Notes: a model not told the origin generated them from the letters alone. Numbered from the stretch's first letter, positions 50,731 through 61,136 are shown. The stretch is 64,000 nt of DNA from Amyelois transitella (GCF_032362555.1 NC_083536.1:9982001-10046000), one strand, 5' to 3'. Program-made: numbers and translations.

Positions 50731-51606
50731 CACCAAAATATGGAGCAGGTAAAGAACTTCGTTTAGGTATAAAAATGTTATAAGAAGTTAAAATTAAAAA
50801 AAAAACAGAAAGGTTACACACTGGAGAGTTCATCGAATTAACAGTTTCTTTACGGAATAAGGCAGATACGTACCCTCGTGACTCTTAACCCGGTCAAATG
50901 TAGCAAGTAGTTAAAGGTGATAAGTGGGATTTAGTATTTTATAAGTAAAACTTCTATATTAAACAAATCAACTCTTATATTTTTTGATAAGAAACATTAT
51001 AAAACATCTAATTATATCAGACGAGCTAAGTACTTTAAAACCCTTTTAATTGAGATCACGTTATCTTAAATCACTAATAACAATACAGTATAGTATCTAA
51101 TAAAAAAAAAGGAATGCAGTTTTTTTCTGCCTAAATACTTATTATTGCAAACTATAAGCCTTAATAAAACAGTATTTTTAAGTAGGTACGTAGATGTAAC
51201 TTATGTCTCTAATTCGCTAATCAGCCTCTTTTTATGACTTTAAATATGTATATATTGGTTCTTAACTAGATATATAGTAAACAAATGTTTTTTTTTTTAT
51301 TATCACATGATAACACTTCTTCATTATAATTAAGTATACTATAATTCTCCATTAGTTTAACTTACTACTTAATAGGAACATAGCAAATATCACAAGTATA
51401 AATATTCACGCACGAATGATCCAATGGGTTGCTACAAGTTTTACCACACTTTAAGAAAGATAGCCCACACATTAGCAAGCTTGTATTTAAGTGGGAATAT
51501 GCATTTGAAATCAGGCTCATTCGTGCATTAAACAAGTCGAGTACTTAAAAAAACAAAAAACGAAACCAACGAATAACTACTTACTTTAAAAAATCAAATC
51601 AACAGT
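50731..51606. other. Non-coding left part of element T
   Basis: AT-rich sequence downstream of the T gene. No frame, no repeat beyond simple A/T runs. It probably holds the 3' UTR and polyadenylation signal of the minus-strand gene. Confidence 0.6.
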
Positions 51607-54540
51607 TCAATCAAAAATATTCAAATCTGAAGTCGATGAAGACGATGATAATCTTTTTACTGGTCTCCTCTTGACTTTAGTTTTGATTTCCTGTTCACTG
51701 TCACTGTTACTTTGTTCATACTTTTCAAGTAATGCAGTATCAGGGTTATCAAAAAATGAACACGAGGGAGTGTTGAATTCAATGAAGTTTTCATACTTTT
51801 CCAGTAGTGATTTGGGGATCATTGATGATTCCTGTCCAGTTTCTTCTTTTTGATTATTCATTCCAACGGGAGATTTGGATGTTGAGGGCTTAAGAACTGA
51901 TATGTCAATGTTTTGGATCGAGTGTATTGATAGTTCAGTTATAATACTACTTCTTTTCTTTGGATGTTTCTTTTCTTTGGATGGTTTGGGACGTAGTACC
52001 AACTTCTCTGTTAGTTGTATTGGACGCAGCTGTGCCATATTTGTAGTATTTACAAAAGTAGGTAATTGAGTCTCAGTTAAATCATGAAAACCTAAATGTT
52101 TGCCGTGAGGGCACATTACGATTTTATTTAGGCATTCTCTTTCAACACAGGATAGATGACGAAGTGCCAAACGGTTCCCCGACTCTTTAGACCAAACCAC
52201 TTGGTGAACTTTCATAGTTCCCGCAAACGTTTTCAAGTCTTTGGGCAAAAGCCAGTCTTTTTCTGTTATTTGATAATCTTCAACTACTTCGATTTTCACG
52301 CCTTGAACAAAAGACTTTAAGTTTTGTACTAGTACTTCAATATTGGTAATATCATGTTGATATGCGACCTGTTTATCCAGCGTTCTCTTTAACACCCCAC
52401 CCACTCCGTCTGCTGCGCTTTTTCCATGGCCGCACTCGCAATAGTTCCATACTATGTGGGTCAGCATTGGACAATAGGAAGACAGTTGTGATATTATGTA
52501 TAATATCTTTTTATTCCGGTATTGGGCAGACGGAGAGTCAGAAATAATGTAAAGATTGCGGACTAGAGGCGCAGTTATTTCAATTTCACGCAAAATAGGA
52601 ACAAGATGCGCCCAGACTGCTGCAGCATCATGCCTTAATGATGTACTTACAGTACAAAAAGATTGAGTTTTGCAAGTTTCATTGTTCAGTTTAAAATAAA
52701 TTACAGCAGTGTGTAACGTAAATTGTTTTCTGCTGCCACCAAAATGAAGAGACTGAATTTCGGATCCATATTTAGTGGTATAATTTTCACTAAAATCTAT
52801 TTGTATAATGCAGTCTTCTGTAGTCATATTTTCTTTTAAAGTCTTAAAAGCTTGGTTTTGGTTTTTATTATTAAGGCAATGTTGAAGGAATGCTTTCAGG
52901 CTGTTTTCAAATTTTTTAATCAGATCTAGAGGTTTTACCCAGTGTCTTACCTTTTCAACTTTAATAGCAGATTTCTCTACACTATTTTTGGTGTATGTAC
53001 TTTTGTTCTTCTCCCAATTCCAATACGTTACGTGTACTCCATTATCAAACTCTTGGTAATCAATGAGTCTACTTTTACAGTTCGAGCATGTTCTTTGCAG
53101 ACAATCGATGTTATCTTTACTACAACATAGGCTGTTTAAAACGTCGGATATTGTGTTTTCTTTGATCAGGCGATTTCTTTTCATCGATTCAATCAAAAGT
53201 TTCATATTTTCATGCTTTTCACATAAACATGTGTTTCGTGCATTCACATTTGGTTGAATAATCCAGAAAGGTTTCAGTCTTGAAAATGTTGAATAGCTTA
53301 TCGGTGGTTCGCCTGATTTTAGATATTTCAAGTGTAAATTTTTAAGTGTGTCTGTCATTAGTCTCTTTTGTTTTTTTAAGCCATGTCTTGATATAGTGTC
53401 ATTTTTGCCAGGACAAATTGTTGAATTTTCATCGTCTTCTAAAAATGTTACAACCCTCGTGAGATATTGTTTTTTTTTCTTATCAGATTTAATAACTACT
53501 TCTGTTTTTTTTTCTACTTTTTGCGTATTTTTTTTCAAATTTATATAACTGCTTTGTAGTCTATTACACCTTTTTTTGAGCATTTCTTTTTCCCGAGAGA
53601 CCTGTAATAATTTATTTTGTAATTCTGTTATTAGCTTATTTTTAGTTCTTTGATATATGCGGAATTTATCTTTAAGCGCTCGCCTTAATTCTACAGATGT
53701 AATTGACGATTCTGACACAGGGCTGTTGGGGCAAAGTGTTGACTCAATACTACTCAGATTTGATGGAGATGGTATTCGTTGTGCGCTACTTGGTAGTACA
53801 CAAGGAGTGGTAGTTACTACGTTGTCGTAAATATGATGTTGAACATCGGAACTGACGGAACTATCACTGTTCATCCGCAAGCAGCGCCGTATCATGCTGC
53901 AACGAGTAGGTCTTAGAGATGAAGATGGGTAGTCTTGTCGTGAAGTACTTGGACCAGGATTATTATTGTCTACAAAATTTCGATGCCTTGAGAGCGGGGT
54001 TTGTCGTGGACTGCTTGTGTATATAGGACGAGAGGTTGTAGTCGCTGTATGTTGAGGTTGGATATTCGTACTGATGCTACTTCTACTGTTCAATCGTAAG
54101 CTGTGCCTCAAAGTATTGCAACGGGCAGGTCTTGCAGTCGAAGAAGGTGAATCTTGACAGGAAGTGCTGAGTCCAGGATTATTAATATCCTCACCAATTT
54201 GATTTGTTGAAGATTGTTCTGGATGATCTTGAACTGTTCCAACTAGAGAGTTTGCACGAGTAGCCGTAGGAGCCGTAGTGGCTCTTTTTTTTTTTCTTTG
54301 GTAATAAGCGGCAGCACTTATGTTGTTTCTTCTTCTTAAGTTTCTTAATTTGGTCTTGTTCATTTGATGCCTTGAAACAATTAATCCTGCTGCTTTCTTT
54401 CTTGCATATCTTTCTCTATCTTTTTTCAGAAACTCTTCGCGTGTCTCTGCATTGCTCTTTATTCTTTCTTTTCTCCTTCTTTCGTACAACCTTCTTTTTT
54501 CTAACCTTTCTTCTCTAGTCTGTGTTCTTGGCCGAGGCAT
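51607..54540 (-). CDS. Putative transposase of element T, 977 aa, superfamily not recognised
   Basis: A single intact frame. Residues 1-90 are strongly basic (EKRRLYERRRKERIKS, LRNLRRRNN), likely DNA binding or nuclear localisation. Residues 90-280 are a Ser/Pro/Thr-rich linker; 284-345 a coiled coil; 438-490 a Cys/His cluster (C438, C440, H443, C472, C473, C480, C485, C488), probably zinc-binding. Residues about 575-715 look like an RNase H-fold catalytic domain: IQIDFSENY (D582), YIISDSPSAQYRN (D668) and GHGKSAADGVGG (D711) as candidate triad. The tail (840-977) is basic and acidic low complexity. Just before the ATG the minus strand reads TTTCTTTTTATTTTAG, a good 3' splice acceptor, so a 5' non-coding exon is likely. 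I recall similar unnamed proteins with the same DFxENY and HGKxxxDGVGG motifs in insects and cnidarians. Confidence 0.8.
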   Translation of the reverse strand: MPRPRTQTREERLEKRRLYERRRKERIKSNAETREEFLKKDRERYARKKAAGLIVSRHQMNKTKLRNLRRRNNISAAAYYQRKKKRATTAPTATRANSLVGTVQDHPEQSSTNQIGEDINNPGLSTSCQDSPSSTARPARCNTLRHSLRLNSRSSISTNIQPQHTATTTSRPIYTSSPRQTPLSRHRNFVDNNNPGPSTSRQDYPSSSLRPTRCSMIRRCLRMNSDSSVSSDVQHHIYDNVVTTTPCVLPSSAQRIPSPSNLSSIESTLCPNSPVSESSITSVELRRALKDKFRIYQRTKNKLITELQNKLLQVSREKEMLKKRCNRLQSSYINLKKNTQKVEKKTEVVIKSDKKKKQYLTRVVTFLEDDENSTICPGKNDTISRHGLKKQKRLMTDTLKNLHLKYLKSGEPPISYSTFSRLKPFWIIQPNVNARNTCLCEKHENMKLLIESMKRNRLIKENTISDVLNSLCCSKDNIDCLQRTCSNCKSRLIDYQEFDNGVHVTYWNWEKNKSTYTKNSVEKSAIKVEKVRHWVKPLDLIKKFENSLKAFLQHCLNNKNQNQAFKTLKENMTTEDCIIQIDFSENYTTKYGSEIQSLHFGGSRKQFTLHTAVIYFKLNNETCKTQSFCTVSTSLRHDAAAVWAHLVPILREIEITAPLVRNLYIISDSPSAQYRNKKILYIISQLSSYCPMLTHIVWNYCECGHGKSAADGVGGVLKRTLDKQVAYQHDITNIEVLVQNLKSFVQGVKIEVVEDYQITEKDWLLPKDLKTFAGTMKVHQVVWSKESGNRLALRHLSCVERECLNKIVMCPHGKHLGFHDLTETQLPTFVNTTNMAQLRPIQLTEKLVLRPKPSKEKKHPKKRSSIITELSIHSIQNIDISVLKPSTSKSPVGMNNQKEETGQESSMIPKSLLEKYENFIEFNTPSCSFFDNPDTALLEKYEQSNSDSEQEIKTKVKRRPVKRLSSSSSTSDLNIFD

Positions 54541-55722
54541 CCTAAAATAAAAAGAAACACAGTTCCTTTTTACTTACTTTCACACACAAAAACATATACA
54601 CGCTGTACATACCTAGTTTCCCTAATATACCTTCAAATATACCATGCATTTACATTAGCTCTCTCGCAATGGAGAAGTTCAATGATGTTAAAAATACAAC
54701 ATCATAAAATTAAAATATATGTAGATCTGAACTAATCAATAAACTGATCTAATGAGTGTTTTTTTTTTTAAAATTCATCAATATAGGTATGATTGATATA
54801 TGGATTATAAAAGATTGTGTTTTTTCGCGAAACGACTACCTACCTACACATAAAAGTATCTAGCAAGGTAAGTTTAAAAAAATATCTCGAGGATCTCTAA
54901 AACTTTTAACGGATTTATCATTTCGGAGATACATTTCATTCCGGTGGACTGTTATCAGTATTACAGTCCACCGAATCCGCTGAAATGATAACACTGAGAT
55001 GATAAAACAGATGTCAATTTGACAATAACTCTGAAATAATGTCTGTATCAAAATTTCAAAACTATTTAAACAAAACCATACTTACAGCGTATTTAATGCA
55101 CAATTTTGAAATAAATCAAATTAATGTAACACAAGTTATAACAGCTACCGAAATGAAATTTTTTTTGACCCCATATCACAGAAATGATACACTTACTTTT
55201 TTGGCGGGAAATCACAACACGTTGTAACGCGTGCATAGGCGCCGAGAGCTCAAGCCGGACTAATCTGAGGCGAGGAAAGGTAAGGGGGGCGCAACAACGC
55301 AATATTGACGGAGTTTTACTGCTAAAACTTAATGTCCTTTGAAATGATAATTTTTTTCGGGACAAAAGTTGAATGCCTGTCAAATCTATGAGAAGGAAGA
55401 TAAACAAACAAAAATAGTTTTTGTTGATAGGAAATACATTATTAAATGAAACTAAAATCGATTTCAATCCAAAAAAAATATCGTATTTGCAGGATAAGAT
55501 ATTTTATGAGCAAAATTGGGTGCGGGACAGGTCACCGTCATGATAAAGTGACACTTTGTCATTTTTTTTGGCATGTAATAGATGCCGTAACTCGATGATT
55601 TTTTTTGCCATGGTAGAGGAGTACAAACTTCATTAAGGAAAAATATGAAAAATCATAAAGCACCATTCCTCACTACCGTTTTCACGTTTGCCGTGTAATT
55701 CTTGTGCTTGCGCAATTCACCC
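54541..55722. other. 5' flank and right end of element T
   Basis: Non-coding. It includes the right subterminal repeat cluster (about 54905-55340), an inverted pair CCGGTGGACTG / CAGTCCACCG near 54941-54970, and T-rich stretches. The upstream exon and promoter of the transposase gene should lie here. A 124-codon frame at 55093-55467 (-) has no recognisable feature. Confidence 0.6.
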
Positions 55723-55726
55723 AGGT

Positions 55727-56530
55727 ATGTTTTGAGACGATCGTTAAGGATATGTAACAAAATTTTGCTGGCGTGTGGTATCAAAGCAATAAGGCGGTAG
55801 TTGTTACATTTCTTTGTGGAACCTTTCTTGTGTAAGGGGGTAAATATGGTGTGAGTCCATTCATCGGGCCAATTTCCCGTCCGCCATACTTCATTACAGA
55901 TGGCGTGAAAAATTTCATCACCATACTCTCCTAGAGCTTTTATGGTTTCTATGGGAATGGCATCTCTTCCAGTGGCTTTCCCGTTTTTGAGATGTTTTAT
56001 TGCAGCTCTAACCTCAGACAGGAGAATGTCCGGTCCAGATCCTCAGTATTAGGGACAGTACTCGGGAAATCGCGTCAGTGCGGGTCCTGGAATAACGACT
56101 GACAGTAGCCTTTCCATGTTTCGGAGATTTCAACCAGTTCTGTTACCACACGATTATCGCTGTTTTCTATAGCCCAGGTTTTAGATGGTAAGGTTTTAGT
56201 GATAACCCGAATTTTGTGGTACATGTCTTTCGATTCGTGTCTTCCAGCATGAGACTCGATTTCGTGACAGATGGCATGACGGTAGTTGTTGTGGTCTCGT
56301 CTACATGCTGCTTGGACTTCAGCAGACAGTTTGTTAATAGTCCTCATGTCTGCTCCCTGAGCTTTCTTCCGACGTCTCTCTTCAACAAGAGCAAGAGTAC
56401 CTTAGGTCATCCAGTGTTGCCGCTTGTGCGCCTTTGATTGCGTTTTAGACTCTGTTGCTGCCTGCTGGATAAGCTGTTTGGCCTTTTCCCACATGACGTT
56501 TGGGTTTGGCGTACCGCGTTTTGTTTCTAG
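55727..56530 (-). pseudogene. RTE-B linker and RT N-terminus
   Basis: Minus strand: MRTINKLSAEVQAACRRDHNN, ISETWKGYCQSLFQDPH, then after a shift near 56070 the RT start (EVRAAIKHLKNGKATGRDAIP, WPDEWTHTIFTPLHKKGS, CNNYRLIALIPHASKILLHI), ending ILNDRLKTYL at element T. The frame is broken in two or three places. Confidence 0.85.
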
Positions 56531-57823
56531 CTATTCCGTCCACTTATTCTCGATGGTGAAAGTGAATTTCTCTATATCTGTGACTTCAATCCTTTTTTGT
56601 TTACAAGGAGTTCTGGCAGATTTGAGTTTTAATCGCATTTTCATCATTAAAAGTTCATGATCCGAGCCGCAGCAGGCACCGGGCATTGTGTGCGCATTGA
56701 GGATGGATGTATGCCAACGCGATTGGATAAGGATGTAGTCTATCTGATTGCGATGTCCAGTAGGCGATGTCCAAGTATACAATCTACGAGGATGGTGCTG
56801 GAATAGACTGTTGGCCACTACCAGGTTGTTTTCATCTGCGAACTGCATAAATCTCTCACCTCTCTCATTTCTCATACCAAGTCCAAAATTCCCTACTGAG
56901 TCACTGTGTTGTCGGGCGTTAGTACCAATTTTTGCATTAAAATCACTCAAAATAATAAGTAGCTCTCTGTTGGGTATTTTTTCAATGGTAATCTGCAACT
57001 GAGTATAGAACCTCTCAATATCTTGCTCTGTAGATCGGCTAGTAGGGGCATATATTTGCACGATGTTCAAGTTGACAGGTAGAGCTTTGAGTTTCATAGA
57101 GACTATGCGATCGCTTACCGGTTCGTAACCAAGTACGCAATTATTTAGATGTTTTGGAATAAGCAAAGCAACTCCATTTTGGCTCTCACTTTCATTTCCA
57201 GAGCAGTAGACGGTGTGGGTACCAGTAACGAAGTGACCGTTGTTTTTCCAGTGAGTTTCGCTCAATCCGCAAATGCTCAAGCCACACCGGGTCACCTCTC
57301 GTCTCACAATGTCCAGTTTTCCTGGTTGTAGCAAGCCTCGAACGTTCCAGGTTCCTATCTTTTGGATTTTACGAAGCTTAACTGATGTTCCAGTAACAGA
57401 TTTTCCATGAGAAGCCTGGTTTCCTACTTCTGCAAGGCCGGTAGTCCATTTCTCACCGCGCGCCCCGGACGCAGCACGGCGCCGGTTGCTAAGCGGGTTG
57501 CATGGCAAAAGCACCTCTTGTGTATTTACTTCCATGACAATTTTCTCGGGAAAATAGTTGCAGTGGTTTCCCCTTGCCTTCTGCACCAGTCTTTTGGGGT
57601 TATTTAATCCCGCAGGCTCCTGCAACCTTTTCCAACCATTGGTTGGGTGTGTGGTTATACCGCCACTGCTCGGTCGCCATTGCCTCGTCCGTTGTCTAGC
57701 AGGGAGCACCGCGGTCTTCCGAGAAAAACCGCCGCGGATGAAAAGTATTTTGTCCGTGCGAGCAGGTGAGGTTGACTGTTGGGGCCGGAAAGATGTTAAT
57801 TCCGTTCTCCCCCTTACTCCCCG
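56531..57823 (-). pseudogene. RTE-B ORF: N-terminal extension and endonuclease
   Basis: One frame open from LINE-B sequence across the junction: its first 15 or so residues (through NVCHRNA) are LINE-B, then RTE-B starts. A basic leader of about 160 residues precedes the endonuclease: KIGTWNVRGLLQPGKLDIV (Asn), ICGLSETHW (Glu), IVQIYAPTS, ELLIILSDFNAKIG and CGSDHELLMMK (SDH). The loop usually reads LLGDFNAK; here Ser replaces the Gly, which may or may not matter. The stop near 56531 is early by about the length of the linker. Confidence 0.88.
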
Positions 57824-57834
57824 TGCATTTCTAT

Positions 57835-57955
57835 GGCATACATTAAAATACTTTCTGACAGGTAACAAGTCATTACTTAAAAGAGTGTGAAGTCAATCAG
57901 TGTCGTGAAATGTGGAGTCATTATCACTACAAGCACTATGAAACGAATCATCCAT
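57835..57955 (-). pseudogene. Start of LINE-B ORF2
   Basis: ATG at 57953-57955 (-) opens MDDSFHSACSDNDSTFHD, an in-frame TGA follows, then LLPVRKYFNVCHRNA, which runs into the 11-bp target duplication and continues as QSVPAHY at 48580. LINE-A has the same start layout (MQQCDNN to FNVCHINAQS). Confidence 0.75.
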
Positions 57956-58266
57956 AATAGTGTTATAATATTATAAATATGAATAAATAAAAGAAGTACT
58001 TATTTAAAACTAATTAAAAAAAAAATAATCAAAATTATCAGCATTGGTCTGCCGCCGGTTTACACAAAAAAGTAAGTCACGTATATCAGTTTAAGAGTAA
58101 AACTAAAATGTCAATGTCATTCAAAATGACACTGACAGACCGTGACAATCAACAATAAGGACGAACTAGGTATCTGCGAACGACGAAGTTTCAATGTAAA
58201 CAAACTAAACAAAACTCAATTAATTAACTACCTTACAAGGAAAAATTTAATAATTTAAGTAATTTC
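57956..58266 (-). other. LINE-B spacer between ORF1 and ORF2
   Basis: Non-coding, AT-rich, with a short imperfect inverted repeat (TGTCAATGTCATT / ATGACACTGACA) at 58109-58138. Confidence 0.55.
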
Positions 58267-59010
58267 CTACTTATTTTTGGTCGCCGCTCGTCTTGCTCGC
58301 CGCTGCCCGTCACCAGACCCATCTGCAACCTCGCACGTTTTAGAGGAATGTTGGCGATGTTGCGTTATAGCCACTCCAGTCCCAGCAGAAGAAGCAGCGG
58401 GTACAGTCTCCGCAAATGCTTTAACGGCATGATCCAGATCTTCCAGTGCGTTTATACTGATGGGCTTCGCCGAGGGTGGCTTAATGAAAATGGATCCATC
58501 ATACGTCCAGCACTTGGTCATGCCAAATCGCTTTCGAGCCTCAGTGAAGAGGGCCTGCCTACGACGAGTGAGGAACTCTGAAACCACTATCGACGTACCT
58601 TTGAGGGTTGTCTATTTACGCCATACAGTGGTCTTTTTGGTGGGACAAACGAAACTCACTAGAATTGGCCTGGGACGGCTATTACTCTTTGATCCCAACC
58701 TATGGCACGCTTCAAACGAAGTAGAAGAGATCCCCTCCATACGAAACCTTCCCCCCAGGATCGTAGAGATTACTGCAGCAGCATCTTCATTTTCGCCATG
58801 ATCAGCTTCCTTTATGTTTCCAAAAAGTAAACATTTTCTCCGGTGCCTCATCTCAATGTTGTCCACGGATCTGACTAACTCTTCAAGCTGTGGTTGGAGA
58901 AGCTGCATGATATCACGGACATCACTCTTAAACTTACTGTAGTCTTCCCAGAGCTTGTTAAGTGATGCTGGCTCCTTTGACATCTTCAGCTGGTTTTCAA
59001 AGTCAGTCAT
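58267..59010 (-). pseudogene. LINE-B ORF1: coiled coil and RRM/FP_C-like domain, one frameshift
   Basis: Start MTDFENQLKMSKEPASL at 59010. The coiled coil (LWEDYSKFKSDVRDIMQLLQ) leads into RRKCLLFGNIKEADHGENED, FEACHRLGSKSNSRPRPILVSF. A frameshift near 58605 follows and the domain resumes as MVSEFLTRRRQALFTEARKRFG, MTKCWTYDGSIFIK. It ends in an Arg/Ala-rich tail. It is a paralogue of the orphan ORF1 at 12200-12940. Confidence 0.82.
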
Positions 59011-59791
59011 TCCCCGAAGTAAATAAGTGTTAACTTGTAAAGTTACATAAATATAACAAAACAAATTTTAATAGTAGTTATCAGATGTCATATTAATTTT
59101 GGCTTTATTTGACTTTTAGCTTTAATATTTCAGAGATGATTTTTATCAAAATTGTACTTTGTTTAATGGAAATTATGTAATAACTTATTTACTGTTATTA
59201 AACATATAGTCAATAATGTTTTTTAAATTATAGTAACAATTTATTGGACATTTAATTCTGTGTTTTTCAAATAAGAGATCTGCAATTGTTACACGTGGTC
59301 GCATTGGCACGCCCCACTACTTTCTTATAAATAGGAGTGGTGCTTGCCACAGGGACCGGGCTGTCTCCAATCGTCGAAGCGAGAATATCTTGTAAGTAGA
59401 TACTTATTGAGTGTAATGTTATATTTTTATGTAAATAAAATGTAAATAAAATATTGCTGAGCTATACCTATGAACTAATAGCTTATTTAATAATATCTTA
59501 TATCTTGTGTAGACTTGTGTAGATGTTGATAATTTGTTATATATACAATTAAATATGATTATTACAAAACATTTTATTATTTACAATTCAGTGTTTATAT
59601 AGTTATACTTATATAACCTTACCAAGTCTTTTATTTATTTTACATAAGTCTGGAGAAATTTCTGGATCTGTTGCACGGCATCTATGGGGGTCATCTTGTG
59701 GGGTTTTCAAATGGAAGTGACAAAAGTAGTAGGCAGTGAGATTGTGTTGCTTTTATTATAAGCTAATTAGTGCATGTGGCTTTTTGATTAT
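59011..59791. other. Unassigned AT-rich DNA with an LTR-like promoter segment
   Basis: No gene. TTATAAATAGG near 59324 followed by a short GC-richer stretch (to about 59395) resembles an LTR core promoter. No matching second copy is in the window, so it stays unassigned. Confidence 0.35.
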
Positions 59792-60110
59792 TGTCTTCGC
59801 CAATTATTTATTTTTTAACATATTTTTTATAAATGCAACACTGCATACACGCACTCTTTCACGCACGCACTCAATCCTATTCCTGTGCCACTCTCACTCC
59901 TTTCCAAAATGTCAAAAATAATAAAAAAAAAAGCGCGCCATTCGTTTCTCCGCGCGCAACTGCATCGCTCTCTGCATCGGTATTGAATATTCTCAAAATT
60001 CATCAAAGACGCTAAATCTTTATTAACTACGCACCCCGGGGTTAGTCTGTGAAGTGCATAAAGTGATTTATGTTTTCTAAAAACTACCTATTGTATCGTG
60101 GAAGATACCG
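59792..60110 (+). repeat. Probable BEL-type LTR (first 59 bp shared with 8662-8720)
   Basis: Begins TGTCTTCGCC, the same start as the putative BEL-A 3' LTR. Only 59 bp match clearly; the end near 60100 is a guess. No BEL coding sequence follows within 1 kb, so it would be a solo or truncated LTR. Confidence 0.45.
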
Positions 60111-60819
60111 GCGCTGAACGAGAGCTCGAGTTACGGACCAAAGGTACTCCTTGTCTATATCCTTCCGCGAGACCAAGTGGTCCTCACGAGCCGTATCCCT
60201 ATCTGATATCCTCACATTACTCTTCAACGCAAAACTTCTCACATGCTATTAATATCGTATATTTTACTTAATTCCAACGCACCACGCAACGCATCTCATT
60301 ACTACATACTTAACTACCTACATTACGCTACACTTTCATTCGCTTAAAAACTCATAAACTCATATGGTTCCCTTATATATAAGAAGAGAGAAGATGTTTA
60401 AACAAAATTCGATTCATTCTAATCACAAAACATTAGTCGAATGCACTCACCTGACTCCATTTGGTTAATTAAAAACTCACTATTATTTGTAAAGGTAATA
60501 TATTGTAAAATAAAACTAAAAACATTGAAATAAACATAAAATAAAACGTAAATTCTATCTTGTCTAACTTTTGTGTGGGTAATGTGAAAAAAAAAACAAT
60601 TGACTCTCATCTCTTAAAAATTAACTTTTTTTATAAACTGCCAGTGCGCTAACAAAACAAACATTCCGGCGGCCAAGGACGACTTAAGTCCTTAAAATTT
60701 GTAAACAAAAGAAAATAAAAAATCTTACTTGAAATTAATAAAGAAAATATTAAACTATTGGCTTTTAGGGCAAAGGGTATAATTTTAAGATTGGTCTCGT
60801 GAAAATTATCTTTGTACTT
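60111..60819. other. No recognisable feature
   Basis: I see no coding sequence, tail or repeat in this stretch beyond simple A runs. Confidence 0.4.
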
Positions 60820-61112
60820 TAATCACGATCACACACCGAACACACTTCCTAATTCCTAACTGATGATCGGTTGAAAGCACCGTGGTAAGTAACTTTCTGC
60901 GAGCCCGTGGTAAGATCACGGACCGACCATACTTCCTAATTCCTAACTGATGATTGGCTGGAAGAAACCGTGGTAAGTAAACTTCCTGCGAGCCCATGGT
61001 AAGATCACGCACCAACCACACTTCCTAATTCCTAACTGATGATTGGCTGGAAGAAACCGTGGTAAGTAAACTTCCTGCGAGCCCGTGGTAAGATCACGCA
61101 CCAACCACACTT
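60820..61112 (-). repeat. Three tandem copies of an 87-89-bp unit
   Basis: Units begin ACTTCCTAATTCCTAACTGA at 60844, 60931 and 61020; copies 2 and 3 are nearly identical and copy 1 is more diverged. It lies downstream of the Jockey-clade RT, so it is probably the 3' UTR of that LINE; tandem units in LINE 3' UTRs are known. Confidence 0.9.
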
Positions 61113-61136
61113 CCATTCCTTCATCTTATCATCCTG

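Larger units (their letters stand above)
49742..55722 (-). mobile_element. Element T: 5981-bp DNA transposon with a novel-looking transposase
   Basis: Flanked by AGGT at 49738-49741 and 55723-55726 (4-bp target duplication). The termini are short imperfect inverted repeats: left GGGTGGATTTCAACAAG, right (inward on the minus strand) GGGTGAATTGCGCAAG. Both ends hold a cluster of a short motif, ACCGAAATGATA-like (about seven copies at 49767-50040, about eight at 54905-55340), presumably transposase binding sites. One 977-codon gene fills the centre on the minus strand. A TTAA-flanked MITE lies in the left part. A 4-bp duplication is used by several superfamilies, among them Sola; I cannot assign one. 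Confidence 0.8.
48592..57823 (-). mobile_element. RTE-B, a second RTE-type LINE, with element T nested inside
   Basis: Inserted into the LINE-B endonuclease with an 11-bp target duplication TGCATTTCTAT at 48581-48591 and 57824-57834. Minus strand: long 5' coding leader and endonuclease (57823-56531), linker and RT start (56530-55727), [element T 49742-55722], RT core and C-terminus (49737-48635), and a 3' end AAGAAGAAGA tail at about 48592-48603. The family is BovB-like RTE by its RT (ADFSKAFDSVKW, GVRQGCIISPLLFN). Confidence 0.92.
47090..59010 (-). mobile_element. LINE-B, outermost host of the RTE-B nest
   Basis: Minus strand: ORF1 (59010-58267), ORF2 start (57955-57835), [RTE-B 48592-57823], endonuclease and linker (48580-47580), RT N-terminus (47391-47090), then RTE-A copy 2. 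It is a relative of LINE-A: both read NVCH-x-NAQS-(I/V)-PAHY at the endonuclease start. The RT after LALSQL was not found on the other side of RTE-A copy 2, so the 3' end was lost. Confidence 0.85.

Noticed and set aside
55093..55467. A second gene in element T (124 codons)
   Set aside because: It spans the subterminal repeat area, has no family features and an unremarkable composition.
56531..57868. Treating the 445-codon frame as one native RTE-B protein from its first ATG
   Set aside because: Its first 15 or so residues are LINE-B ORF2; the 11-bp target duplication lies at the switch.
59287..59820. A 534-bp solo LTR with TGTTAC and TTAACA ends
   Set aside because: No target duplication, and similarity to 8.7 kb crosses the proposed right end without a break.
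60820..61112. A CRISPR-like array
   Set aside because: Units are contiguous without spacers and the genome is eukaryotic; it is an ordinary tandem repeat.
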